A stretch of 64,000 bases of DNA from Phaeocystidibacter luteus (GTDB lineage: Bacteria > Bacteroidota > Bacteroidia > Flavobacteriales > Schleiferiaceae), in the NCBI RefSeq assembly GCF_008933115.1, contig NZ_WBVO01000007.1:62001-126000 (forward strand). Reading direction: 5' to 3'. The notes beneath the pieces are model-generated. The model was not told the origin of the DNA, made no database searches, and worked only from the letters and a program-made list of their open reading frames with translations. This document shows positions 35,283 to 44,507 of the stretch, one piece after another; position 1 is the stretch's first letter; the number at the start of each line of letters is the position of its first letter. Made by a program: the position numbers and the translations under genes.

Positions 35283-38200
35283 TTATTCTCGAATGATTCT
35301 GCGAACTGTCGTCCAGCCCTCTTCACTCGTAATGCGCAGCATGTAAACTCCCGGAGGCAAATGCGTGATATCCATTTGCTGAATTGGTGCATTCGCTGCC
35401 GCCTCTTCATGAAGGAGTAATTCGCCATTCATGCTTGTGAGGTTGAGCGTCACGCCGCTCCAATCCACATTATCAGAAGCAATAGTAAATACTCCCGACG
35501 ACGGGTTCGGATACACTCTAAGCGACTGAGCTAATCGCTCCTCAACACTAATTCCATTTACCAACCAGAAGGATTTAGAAATGAGCTTTCTACATCCGGC
35601 AGTATCTTCTGCATCAAGCGTAACTTGATATACACCTGAGTTCAAATACGTATGGGTTGGGTTCTGTGAATTCGACAAGTTTCCATCGCCAAAGTACCAT
35701 GTCCACTGACTAGCCGTAATGCTACTGTCATTAAACGTGATTGGCGTATTGATGTAAAGGGTATCGTCCACGATGATCGAACCGTTCATCTCAACGCTAT
35801 ACCCGGCGTAGAACGGATTCACGGTAATGAACTGAGTCAACGTATCAAATCCAGAGGTATTGGAAACTGTAAGCGTTACCCTGTACGTTCCCGGGCGCTC
35901 ATAAGAGTGCGTCGGGTTTGGCACCTGAGAGGCATTGCCATCGCCAAATTGCCACAGGTATCCGGTAACGGTTCCTTGTGAATGGTCACTGAAGAGGACT
36001 TGTCCATCGCACGGGTCAATTATTCCCCATTGCCAATCCGCCGTTGGACGTGCAGTTGAAGTTCCGTTCACACAGAAGGTTTCAGAACCTGCACCACTTA
36101 CTACAGTCATATTGCCCGAATACGTAGCCGGTACAGTTGGCACAAAACTGATGGTCACTTGTACACTATCACCCGCAGGAACCGTAAAGTTCTTCGGTGC
36201 TGCTTTAAACACATTAATAGTGGATGTGATGTTCGTGACATTCAACGGCTGGCAACCATCGTTGATTACCCATATCGATGTCGTACTCGTGTCGTTAATC
36301 TGAGTAGAAGGAAGCGACACACATGTGTCAGACAACGCAATAGATGCCTCATCTCTCACATCAAAGATTACAGGCACAATCTTATGCGGCTGCGTAGGAT
36401 CATTTGTGAGGATGTTCATGTCCGTGGTGTACACCCCAGCGGCGAGGCTAACCGCTGTGAATATCATACTCTTCGTATCCGTCGCACCAATACCCAAGCT
36501 ACCCGTCGTAGTGGATGGGAATGTCAACCAAGCAGGAAGACCGTAATTGTAAATCTGCACTTTAACATCGTGGAAATTCACATACGAAGAGGTATATGTA
36601 ACCCAGTTGGAGTTCTGTACATCAAGAGAAAGTGTACCGTCAGCGAGGAAGGTATTCACGTTTGCTCCTGTCACTACGAAAGTTGCCGTATCAGGCGTTC
36701 CGAACGGTGTGTAAACACCACTGGTATTACCAATCGTAGTTCCTTCAATTGAAAGCGTGATGTACTCGTTCCACCAATCAAAATCTCCTTGGTAGATGAC
36801 CGTCACCACAATAGAATCTGCCGTGGTTAACGTATTGCTGAAGGAATGATTCGTCGAAGCATAGTTCGTAGTAAACGATGTGTAACTGGTATCCTCCTGA
36901 TACTGACCGAAGAAAATATCATACGTCATGGCTCCTTGCCCAGTGTTGGACACGTCGTAGGTATCGATTATGAAGTTATCGCACTTGTTCAGCACGACCT
37001 CAATAGAATCGGAAGTTGTGGTAAGAAGCGGAGCACCTAAGCCCTTGCCGGTAACGCAAATCCCTGCAGTGTCAGAAGTCGCGTAGAAGTGTAGGGTATC
37101 ATTCAACACTCCCATTACGCTCGGGGCGAAAGCAATGCCAACATTCATGGAGTCACCCGGAGCCACCTTGATTGGAAGTGGAGAAGTAATCATATAGTCT
37201 CCCGTAGAGCTTCCGTACGACGTAATATCTAGCGTATCACAACCAGAGTTGTAAACCCATGTAGAATCTTGAACCTGGAGACCCACAATAATGGAATCGA
37301 AATCCGTACAAGTCGTTGGCAATACCATTTCAGCCTGACCATTCAAATCGAATACAAATGGAACCTCCACGATTGGGTAACTAGGATCATTTGTTCGAAT
37401 CGTCATTGTTCCAGAATGGCGACCATTTGTAAGTCCGTCAGCTGAGATGACCAAACCAAAAGTGGTAGAATCGTTCACCTGAGCACTATCCTGATAGGAT
37501 GTAGCATATGCCCAATCAACGTTTCCATTGGCCTTGAGATAACTAATCGCATTAGCCAATCCAAGCTGCATATCGGTGCTATAGCTGAAGAAATCGTAAC
37601 CGTAATACACTACCGTTCCGCTTCCGTAGCTCATCTCCGCAATTGTGTGGTTCGTAGTACTCCAAGCCGTACCTAGAATATTCGCTCCAGGAGTGGAAAT
37701 GGTATAACTCTGAACCAAGCCCAAATTCTGAAAAGCAGAGGTGTTCGTCCCCGCGAAAATTGGATGCGAAGCATCGGCAACATTTAAATAAGTAGGAGCC
37801 GATGTCGTAGAAGTTGTCACCGTAAAGAGACCAAAGAGGTTGTTCACGGTGTTAGACATCACTACAACTTGTCCTCCCTGATTCACATACGCTTGAATTG
37901 CTGGGCGGATTGCCAAACTAACGCTAGAGCTCAAGTACTCTTGCTCAGGAATCAGCAATACATCGGCATTGGCGAGATCGGCCGTCATGGCCGAAGCAGT
38001 GGTAGCCACCGACTCGAGTACGTTAGCATTCGGAAGGTAGGTGGTAATAGCCGTCATGGTATACGGATACTCTCTGTTCACATCACCGCCGGTTTTCAGG
38101 ACGGTAAGATTCAACCCAGGACCTCCACCCGATTGCAACGAGTCTACTGTGAAGTGAAGCGTACTTAATCCACCTGAATTTGAAACGGTAATCGGGACAT

Positions 38201-41168
38201 AAATTGAATCCGAACAGTTGGTAGAGGTAACATAAACAGAGTCCGGATTCACATCAAAGTTCGGAGCTCCAACACCTATTGCTGTTACGCAAATCGTTTG
38301 AACGGTGTCGTTGTTTTGGACGGTGATTGTATCAGCATACGCACCCACCATGTTGGAGTTGAACGATATGCGAATCATTGTACTATCTCCGGCTCCTAAA
38401 GTGGTCGTATCCGCCGTTGCCGAGAAATCGGAATTCGTGGATAGGAACCCTGTAAGATTGAGATCCGCACAGCCATCATTATAAACAAGAACTGAATCCG
38501 TTACAGTATTGCCGTTGATCACACTTCCGAAATCAATACAACCGCTTTGAGAGAGCTGGATTTGCGGTGTTCCATTGACTGTGATATTCACGTTCGTCAC
38601 CAACAGTGGCTGGTTCGGATCATTGGTTTCGACGTACAACGGATAGTTGTACACACCAGTGGTCAAATCACTAATAATTGCGGTTACGTTCACCCAAACG
38701 CTATCTCCTGGAAGAACTGTACCTGTAGATGGGTTAAAAGTGAAGCGGTTATTGACGCCCTTGATTTCAAAATCATCAATGATATAGTTATCAATGGTAG
38801 AGCTTGAATAGAAGGACTGACGCAATCTGATTTGAACGTTGCCGGTCACCGGAATATGGAAGGCAAAGTATTGTGCGGTGGTATTGGTAGATGGAATGAA
38901 TCCCATGTACACAAAGTTTGCTCCGTTCAATGAGTACTCAACAATCACTTGCTCTGATCCATCGGGATTCTCACAACCTGCGCCAGAAAAGCCTGGAATA
39001 GCCCAGAAGGTTACTGAATCGCTCCCTGTTGAGTTGAAAGAATTTGTAACCGCAAATCGGTTAGACCCCGTGAAGGCCATCGAGTTGGCGCCGCTTCTGG
39101 TCCAACAGTTAGCACCAATAACGTTCGAGCCAATAGACTGCCAAATAGAGCTCGGTGAGGTGCTCGCGTCAAAATCATCTGCGAGAAGCGAACCTGAGAT
39201 TGCATCCCAAGTCATGTTAGCTGCGCCCTGGTTATACAGGTAAAATCCGAAGTTCAAACTATCGTTACAACCGTTTGACACCAAGTTGAATCCCGTGGTA
39301 TCCATACTTGCGATAGGCGATGCTAAACCGGTTCCTTGAACACAAACTTGGGTATTCGTTGCATCGTTGTTGAGATAAATAGTGTCATTATAAGCGCCAC
39401 TCATACTCGGCGCAACATCAACATAAATGAAGGCGGTATCAAATGGCGGTACGATTAAGGACGACACATCCGTAGTGATATCGGTATTGGTGGAAACAAT
39501 GCTCGAAATATTGAGCGAATCACATCCTGAGTTCACTACGCGGATTGAGTCTTGGTACGATTGAGTCGTATAAACGTTTCCGAAGTTGATGCACGATTTA
39601 TCGAGTGAAATGGAAGGCGCTCCGGTTACGTCAACTACGTATGGAATCACTTTAACGCTATCTGCTCCCGAGGCATTCGTTCGAACCACAACCTCGTAGT
39701 TGTACGTTCCGGCCATCATTCCACTGGTATTGATAGTGGCATTAATGCTGGCGCTATTCCCGCTGGTAAGTGTTCCGCTGTTAGACGTGAGCGTCAGTGG
39801 TTCTGGGTGTACAGTTCCCACTCTGATTTGATCGAGTCCCAACGACGCTGCGCTCGTTCCAGTCCAAGCTGTAAACTGACGTAGTCCGTTGATGGATGAC
39901 TGATAGAAGGCAATATTCGAAGCGATCAAGGTTCCATCTTGATACAAATCGAACGTCTTGGAAGTCCAGTCGATGTTTTTGATTTCGATGAAGCTCCACG
40001 TATTGGTCGTCATAGTCAAGTAATACGTGGTCGTTCCCGTGTAAACTCGCAAAGAGTTGTATCTCATGTAGAAGTACGCCATTCTCGAGCTAGCCGGATT
40101 CGTTGGATCTTCATTCAAGCCAATGTAACCTTGGTAAGAGGTGTAGACGATTGGATTGATGTAGAACGAAACTTCTTGTGGCTGCGCCAATGGAAACTGA
40201 GCTCCCACTCCATTATCGGAAGAAGTATATCCAGAAAGCTGCATGAAGGTGCTTCCTTGTGGTGCATTCCCGATAACTCGGTTTGTGGTAAAACCAGTAC
40301 TTGCCGTTGGCGAAACGGTAAACGCTCCAAGGGATGCTTCGAAATTCTCGTTCAAGGCAAATGGCGCAGGCGCCGGAACCTCACGACTAGAGATTGAATA
40401 CCCAAGTGTAGATGCCGTGCTGCTAAGCGTAAACGAGCCGCTGGCAACGCCACCGCAGCTTACTGTGCTGTAAAGGGAATCTGGAGTAACGGTGTATGTC
40501 GGGTTACCTTGAACCGTAACCGATTGAGTGATAGTATCGGGTGTTCCAATACATCCAGATGCGATCAATCGAACTTGATAGGTACCCGATGTGGTGTAGG
40601 TATGTGAAGGATTGGCATCTGTAGACGTAGTGCCGTCGCCAAAATCCCAATCAAAATCACCGCTGCCTGTTGAGGTGTTGGTGAAATTCACCGCCCAATT
40701 TAGAGGTGGGTTGGTGGTAGACATGGTGAATGAAGCTACCGGAGCAGTTGACCCACCGGCGCTCCAGTTCATTGCGAAACCTGAACCAGTAACCGAACCA
40801 TCGGAAGTAAACACAATCGTCGCTTGACCGCTGGGAATGGTCAAGGCACTTCCACCATTCGGAAGTGAATACCCACCTTGGTTGATGAGTAGTGAACCGC
40901 TCGTACCAATACCGTCGTACACGCGAACACGGTCGCAGCACGACTCTAGTCCAAACGAAGTGAAGGTTACAGTTAGCGTTCCACCTGGAGGGTTGATATA
41001 GAATGTACCGTTCGCGCTGTTGAAGTAGCTCCCGGAAGGTCCATTGTGATCGTAAAGTGTTCCCGTACAAGAAGAAGTAGAATCCACGCCTTGGTAGGGC
41101 ATGTTGGTCTGACCAACAACGGCTATGCTAGAGAGAATTGCAAAGCCAGCGAGTAGCGCTTTTAGCAT
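35283..41168 (-). CDS. Giant T9SS cargo: CUB, PKD, four HYDIN-like repeats, GATase-like insert, type A C-terminal domain
   Basis: The ATG at 41168 gives 1961 residues and the signal peptide MLKALLAGFAILSSIAVVGQ. A CUB domain (~30-150: YDHNGPSGSYF, FGLESCCDRVRVYDG) is followed by a PKD domain (DWDFGDGTTSTDANPSHTY) and a LamG-like stretch. Four units then repeat the pattern 'TNDP..P' plus an INFG/IDFG-type HYDIN/choice-of-anchor-D sandwich with C-x(5)-G-x-G ends. A ~180-residue insert (DVLLIPEQEYLS, GGQVVVMSNTVNN, GSGTVVYYGYDFFSY) looks like a class I amidotransferase fold. Two late PKDs and a type A CTD (LRVYPNPSSGVFTI) finish it. Probably a surface adhesin; function inferred only. Confidence 0.88.
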   Translation of the reverse strand: MLKALLAGFAILSSIAVVGQTNMPYQGVDSTSSCTGTLYDHNGPSGSYFNSANGTFYINPPGGTLTVTFTSFGLESCCDRVRVYDGIGTSGSLLINQGGYSLPNGGSALTIPSGQATIVFTSDGSVTGSGFAMNWSAGGSTAPVASFTMSTTNPPLNWAVNFTNTSTGSGDFDWDFGDGTTSTDANPSHTYTTSGTYQVRLIASGCIGTPDTITQSVTVQGNPTYTVTPDSLYSTVSCGGVASGSFTLSSTASTLGYSISSREVPAPAPFALNENFEASLGAFTVSPTASTGFTTNRVIGNAPQGSTFMQLSGYTSSDNGVGAQFPLAQPQEVSFYINPIVYTSYQGYIGLNEDPTNPASSRMAYFYMRYNSLRVYTGTTTYYLTMTTNTWSFIEIKNIDWTSKTFDLYQDGTLIASNIAFYQSSINGLRQFTAWTGTSAASLGLDQIRVGTVHPEPLTLTSNSGTLTSGNSASINATINTSGMMAGTYNYEVVVRTNASGADSVKVIPYVVDVTGAPSISLDKSCINFGNVYTTQSYQDSIRVVNSGCDSLNISSIVSTNTDITTDVSSLIVPPFDTAFIYVDVAPSMSGAYNDTIYLNNDATNTQVCVQGTGLASPIASMDTTGFNLVSNGCNDSLNFGFYLYNQGAANMTWDAISGSLLADDFDASTSPSSIWQSIGSNVIGANCWTRSGANSMAFTGSNRFAVTNSFNSTGSDSVTFWAIPGFSGAGCENPDGSEQVIVEYSLNGANFVYMGFIPSTNTTAQYFAFHIPVTGNVQIRLRQSFYSSSTIDNYIIDDFEIKGVNNRFTFNPSTGTVLPGDSVWVNVTAIISDLTTGVYNYPLYVETNDPNQPLLVTNVNITVNGTPQIQLSQSGCIDFGSVINGNTVTDSVLVYNDGCADLNLTGFLSTNSDFSATADTTTLGAGDSTMIRISFNSNMVGAYADTITVQNNDTVQTICVTAIGVGAPNFDVNPDSVYVTSTNCSDSIYVPITVSNSGGLSTLHFTVDSLQSGGGPGLNLTVLKTGGDVNREYPYTMTAITTYLPNANVLESVATTASAMTADLANADVLLIPEQEYLSSSVSLAIRPAIQAYVNQGGQVVVMSNTVNNLFGLFTVTTSTTSAPTYLNVADASHPIFAGTNTSAFQNLGLVQSYTISTPGANILGTAWSTTNHTIAEMSYGSGTVVYYGYDFFSYSTDMQLGLANAISYLKANGNVDWAYATSYQDSAQVNDSTTFGLVISADGLTNGRHSGTMTIRTNDPSYPIVEVPFVFDLNGQAEMVLPTTCTDFDSIIVGLQVQDSTWVYNSGCDTLDITSYGSSTGDYMITSPLPIKVAPGDSMNVGIAFAPSVMGVLNDTLHFYATSDTAGICVTGKGLGAPLLTTTSDSIEVVLNKCDNFIIDTYDVSNTGQGAMTYDIFFGQYQEDTSYTSFTTNYASTNHSFSNTLTTADSIVVTVIYQGDFDWWNEYITLSIEGTTIGNTSGVYTPFGTPDTATFVVTGANVNTFLADGTLSLDVQNSNWVTYTSSYVNFHDVKVQIYNYGLPAWLTFPSTTTGSLGIGATDTKSMIFTAVSLAAGVYTTDMNILTNDPTQPHKIVPVIFDVRDEASIALSDTCVSLPSTQINDTSTTSIWVINDGCQPLNVTNITSTINVFKAAPKNFTVPAGDSVQVTISFVPTVPATYSGNMTVVSGAGSETFCVNGTSTARPTADWQWGIIDPCDGQVLFSDHSQGTVTGYLWQFGDGNASQVPNPTHSYERPGTYRVTLTVSNTSGFDTLTQFITVNPFYAGYSVEMNGSIIVDDTLYINTPITFNDSSITASQWTWYFGDGNLSNSQNPTHTYLNSGVYQVTLDAEDTAGCRKLISKSFWLVNGISVEERLAQSLRVYPNPSSGVFTIASDNVDWSGVTLNLTSMNGELLLHEEAAANAPIQQMDITHLPPGVYMLRITSEEGWTTVRRIIRE

Positions 41169-41190
41169 CTGGTAGTTTTTAAAGGTTTTG

Positions 41191-41198
41191 CAAAAGTA
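41191..41198 (-). promoter_or_regulatory. Predicted -7 box of the giant T9SS gene
   Basis: On the minus strand TACTTTTG matches TAnnTTTG and lies 22 nt upstream of the ATG at 41168. A start at 41204 would put it inside the reading frame, so this favours 41168. Confidence 0.5.
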
Positions 41199-41355
41199 AC
41201 TCATAGACAGGCAGGTAGGTTTACCGCTATGTGAACTTTAACACAAACTGTTTAATCGCTGCCATTTACTCAAATAGCGTACCATTTCAATGAGTGAATG
41301 AAGCTTACGAATGAATTTAGTGTTCAATTCGAATGAACTTGCGACATTTGCGGTC

Positions 41356-43125
41356 ATGCAAGAAGAAAAGCAAAAAACAAGAATCTCTAAGGACTCTTTG
41401 AGACAGATTCTTAAACTCTATAAATACATCAAGCCATTTCAAACCACATTTGGAATTGGACTTATTTTCCTCATACTCTCCAGCTTAGCAAACTTGGCAT
41501 TCCCTCTACTTCTTGGTCAACTCATAGATAGGGAGACCGAAGATGTGTTTTTGGATGATATTGATCAGTATGCACTGTTACTACTTGCTGTGCTTCTAGC
41601 CCAGGCAATTTTTAGCTTCATGCGTGTAAAGCTCTTTGTTAATGTAACAGAAGGGGCATTGGCATCACTTCGACAGGAAACATATAGACACCTCATACAA
41701 TTGCCCATCACATTCTTCAACCAACGAAGAGTAGGTGAGCTTAATTCTCGTATCTCAAGCGATATCACTCAGCTTCAAGAGACAATGACGACCACTTTGG
41801 CGGAACTCATTCGTCAGACAATAATAATCGTTGGCGGTATAGGTCTTATGGCATATACCTCATGGAAATTGACGCTGTTCACATTGGCCATCTTACCGGC
41901 AATGGTTGTAGTGGCTGTTTTCTTCGGACGTTTCATTCGAAAATACTCGAAAAAGTTCCAAGCTGAAGTTGCTGAAAGTAACACTATTGTTGAGGAAAGT
42001 CTACAAGGCATCTACAATGTGAAAGCGTTTGCAAATGAGTTCCTAGAAGTTGCTCGCTATTCTAAAAAGACAGACAGTGTAGCAAAAACAGGTATCAAAG
42101 GCGGTACTTACAGAGCAGCCTTTTCTGCATTTATGATTGTGGGCGTTTTCGGTGCTATCGTGGCCGTTATTTGGAGAGCTGCCACTATGATTCAGGAAGG
42201 CGATCTCGACAATGGAAGTCTTTTCTCATTCATTCTTTACTGTGTCTTTATTGGTGGCTCTATGGCTGGATTCGCTGATGTTGTAGCGAGAATCCAGAAA
42301 GCAATTGGGGCTACGGAAGAGTTGATGGACATCCTCAACGAAGAGAAAGAAGACCTTACCCCTACCCCAAATCCGATTACCAACTTCAAGGGTAATATCC
42401 ACTTCGACAATGTGACTTTTGCCTACCCCACTAGAGCTGAAACCAATGTGATCAAAAACCTGTCGTTAGAAATCAAATCAGGCGAACAAGTAGCATTGGT
42501 AGGTCCATCTGGTGCGGGGAAATCTACCTTAGTTCAGTTAGTCTTGCGATTCTTCGAACCAACTTCGGGTAGACTTTCATTCGACGGCAAACCCGCCACC
42601 GAATACGGACTATCCGAACTCAGAAATCAAATGGCCGTGGTTCCGCAAGATGTACTCCTATTTGGAGGTTCGATTCGCGAGAATATTGCCTACGGAAAGC
42701 CCGATGCCTCTGAAAGTGAAATCATCGAGGCAGCCAAAAAAGCCAACGCTTGGGTGTTCATATCAGATTTCTCTGAAGGCCTAGATACTATCGTTGGCGA
42801 GCGAGGTGTTCAACTCAGTGGTGGTCAACGTCAGCGTATCGCCATCGCTCGCGCCGTACTTAAAGACCCGTGTATTCTTATTCTCGATGAAGCCACTTCG
42901 GCACTCGATTCTGAGTCAGAAAGATTGGTTCAAGACGCATTGGATAAGCTGATGGTAGGCAGAACCTCGATCGTCATCGCCCACCGACTTGCCACCGTGC
43001 GTTCTTCCGATAAAATCGTTGTGATTGAAAACGGCGAACTTGTGGAGTCTGGCACACACACCGAACTTTCCTCTAAAGAAGAAGGTCTGTACAAGCAACT
43101 CTCTTCCATGCAATTTACCGACTGA
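41356..43125 (+). CDS. ABC exporter half-transporter (ABCB/MsbA type)
   Basis: This protein of 589 residues starts at the ATG at 41356. An N-terminal six-helix membrane domain (~25-320; IKPFQTTFGIGLIFLILSS first helix) is fused to a nucleotide-binding domain. The latter has Walker A GPSGAGKST, the Q-loop VVPQDVLLFGGSIRENI, signature LSGGQRQRIAIARA, Walker B ILILDEATSALD and H-loop IVIAHRLATV. It should work as a homodimeric exporter of lipids or drugs; the substrate is not readable. Its TGA overlaps the ATG of the glutaminyl cyclase. Confidence 0.92.
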   Translation: MQEEKQKTRISKDSLRQILKLYKYIKPFQTTFGIGLIFLILSSLANLAFPLLLGQLIDRETEDVFLDDIDQYALLLLAVLLAQAIFSFMRVKLFVNVTEGALASLRQETYRHLIQLPITFFNQRRVGELNSRISSDITQLQETMTTTLAELIRQTIIIVGGIGLMAYTSWKLTLFTLAILPAMVVVAVFFGRFIRKYSKKFQAEVAESNTIVEESLQGIYNVKAFANEFLEVARYSKKTDSVAKTGIKGGTYRAAFSAFMIVGVFGAIVAVIWRAATMIQEGDLDNGSLFSFILYCVFIGGSMAGFADVVARIQKAIGATEELMDILNEEKEDLTPTPNPITNFKGNIHFDNVTFAYPTRAETNVIKNLSLEIKSGEQVALVGPSGAGKSTLVQLVLRFFEPTSGRLSFDGKPATEYGLSELRNQMAVVPQDVLLFGGSIRENIAYGKPDASESEIIEAAKKANAWVFISDFSEGLDTIVGERGVQLSGGQRQRIAIARAVLKDPCILILDEATSALDSESERLVQDALDKLMVGRTSIVIAHRLATVRSSDKIVVIENGELVESGTHTELSSKEEGLYKQLSSMQFTD

Positions 43126-44120
43126 TGAAAAAGCTCGTTTACATTCTCCCTCTGCTCGTCCTCTTTGGTTGCTCCGAAGAAAAGCTAAGTGCCAAGTTCA
43201 ATCTGAGTGGTGTTGAAGGCGAACTGTTTCAGCAAAATCGAACGGCTACATTCCCCGTAGAACACAATGGAGATGGCGTTGTAATCTTAAACGACGGAAA
43301 CGTTGTATCGAACTCAAATCAATTGAATTTCAATCAGTTTGACTTTGGCGTTCACAAGGTTCGAATGGCAGTTTACCGCGGTGAGGACACTACCGATGCC
43401 GAGTTTCGGGTAACGGTCATCCCAAGTGAGTCTCCGACCTCAGTTCAGTACGAGATTGTAAACACCTACCCGCATCCGGAAGAGCTCTTTACCCAAGGCT
43501 TAATTCTCGATGGCGACATGGTTCTCGAAAGCTCGGGTCAGTACGGCGAATCGGCGCTATCCGTATATAAGCTCGGAAGCGATGAAATAATTCAACAACA
43601 CAAAGTTCCAGGAAGCTGGTTTGCCGAGGGACTTGCTATACTTGGAGATACGCTTTTTCAAGTGACATGGAAACGTGGTGAAGGGCAAACCTACTATTGG
43701 GATGGAACCAAGTTCGAAGTAACACGCGCTTTCCGCTATCAAAATAGAGAAGGCTGGGGACTTACCTCTTTGAATGGCATGTTGCTCTGGACAGACGGAT
43801 CCGAAAAACTTCGCTTTGTAGACCCTCAAGACATGTCGATTCAACGAACCGTAAAAGTACTTTCAGACTTGGGGTGGTTCGCCAACTTGAATGAGTTGGA
43901 AATGTACAATGGCAGAGTGGCTGCGAACCTCTGGCAGACATCCAGAATTGCATTCATCAATCCCGAGAATGGCTTGGTAGATCACGTCCTTGATTTGAAT
44001 GAGTTGGCCGACCGACATAGAAATGCAGGTGTGTTGAACGGCATGATGGTCAATGGTGAAAACCTGATAGTTACAGGCAAGAACTGGCCGGTGATGTACG
44101 AATTGAAGCTTACTTGGTAG
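43125..44120 (+). CDS. Glutaminyl-peptide cyclotransferase (bacterial/plant type), lipoprotein
   Basis: This 331-residue protein has the lipobox LFGC (Cys ~16), so it is lipid-anchored. A short N-terminal beta region precedes the five-bladed propeller of the glutaminyl-cyclase family: YPHPEELFTQGLIL, LESSGQYGESALSVY, FAEGLAILGDTLFQVTWK, EGWGLTSLNGMLLWTDGS, NELEMYNGRVAANLWQT, VLNGMMV ending VTGKNWPVMYEL. The enzyme forms N-terminal pyroglutamate. Many T9SS cargos begin with Gln after signal cleavage (..AQ^ or ..GQ^N), so it may cyclise exported proteins. Coupled to the ABC gene by an ATGA overlap. Confidence 0.9.
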   Translation: MKKLVYILPLLVLFGCSEEKLSAKFNLSGVEGELFQQNRTATFPVEHNGDGVVILNDGNVVSNSNQLNFNQFDFGVHKVRMAVYRGEDTTDAEFRVTVIPSESPTSVQYEIVNTYPHPEELFTQGLILDGDMVLESSGQYGESALSVYKLGSDEIIQQHKVPGSWFAEGLAILGDTLFQVTWKRGEGQTYYWDGTKFEVTRAFRYQNREGWGLTSLNGMLLWTDGSEKLRFVDPQDMSIQRTVKVLSDLGWFANLNELEMYNGRVAANLWQTSRIAFINPENGLVDHVLDLNELADRHRNAGVLNGMMVNGENLIVTGKNWPVMYELKLTW

Positions 44121-44121
44121 T

Positions 44122-44433
44122 TTACTCCTCTTCTATTTCAATTAGAAATACTTCCTCGCCTTTTCGGTGCATCCAGTACTTTTCACGAGCAAACTTCTCT
44201 AGCTTTTCGGGGTCTGATTCTAGCTCTTCGAGTTCTCGCTGATTCTGTTCTAGTTCCGTCTCAAAGTAAGTTTTGGCCTCCTCGAGTTCGTCAATTCGCT
44301 CATCGAGCTCAACGTGCAGACCGACATTGTTTCGATCCAGAAAGAGCATCCAAAACGCAAAGATGATAGTAGCCAGCACGTAGCTGTTGCTAACAATTTT
44401 AAACCATCGGGATGAGCGCCATTTCTTGAGCAT
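44122..44433 (-). CDS. Septum formation initiator DivIC/FtsB family
   Basis: This 103-residue bitopic protein has a short basic N-terminus, one transmembrane helix (SYVLATIIFAFWMLFLD, ~19-35) and a periplasmic coiled coil (ELDERIDELEEAKTYFETEL). The family motif EKFAREKYWMHRKGEEVFLIE follows. The protein links the divisome core with FtsL/FtsQ. It is convergent with the cyclase, with only one base between stop codons. A consensus -7 box lies four bases before the start codon. Confidence 0.9.
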   Translation of the reverse strand: MLKKWRSSRWFKIVSNSYVLATIIFAFWMLFLDRNNVGLHVELDERIDELEEAKTYFETELEQNQRELEELESDPEKLEKFAREKYWMHRKGEEVFLIEIEEE

Positions 44434-44437
44434 GATT

Positions 44438-44445
44438 CAAAGATA
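44438..44445 (-). promoter_or_regulatory. -7 box four bases upstream of the DivIC start codon
   Basis: On the minus strand TATCTTTG is a full TAnnTTTG match and is followed by AATC and then the ATG. With the usual spacing the transcript would begin at or next to the A of the ATG. Confidence 0.5.
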
Positions 44446-44507
44446 ACGGCAATTCAAGCTCGAATGGTGCAGTAGAATTTCAACTTATCCACAGTGGGGC
44501 GTTCGTT

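Noticed and set aside
36159-36752. Antisense ORF of 197 codons inside the giant T9SS gene
   Set aside because: The opposite strand encodes a continuous, motif-rich 1961-residue protein. The antisense peptide has no recognisable domain and several similar shadows exist along the gene.
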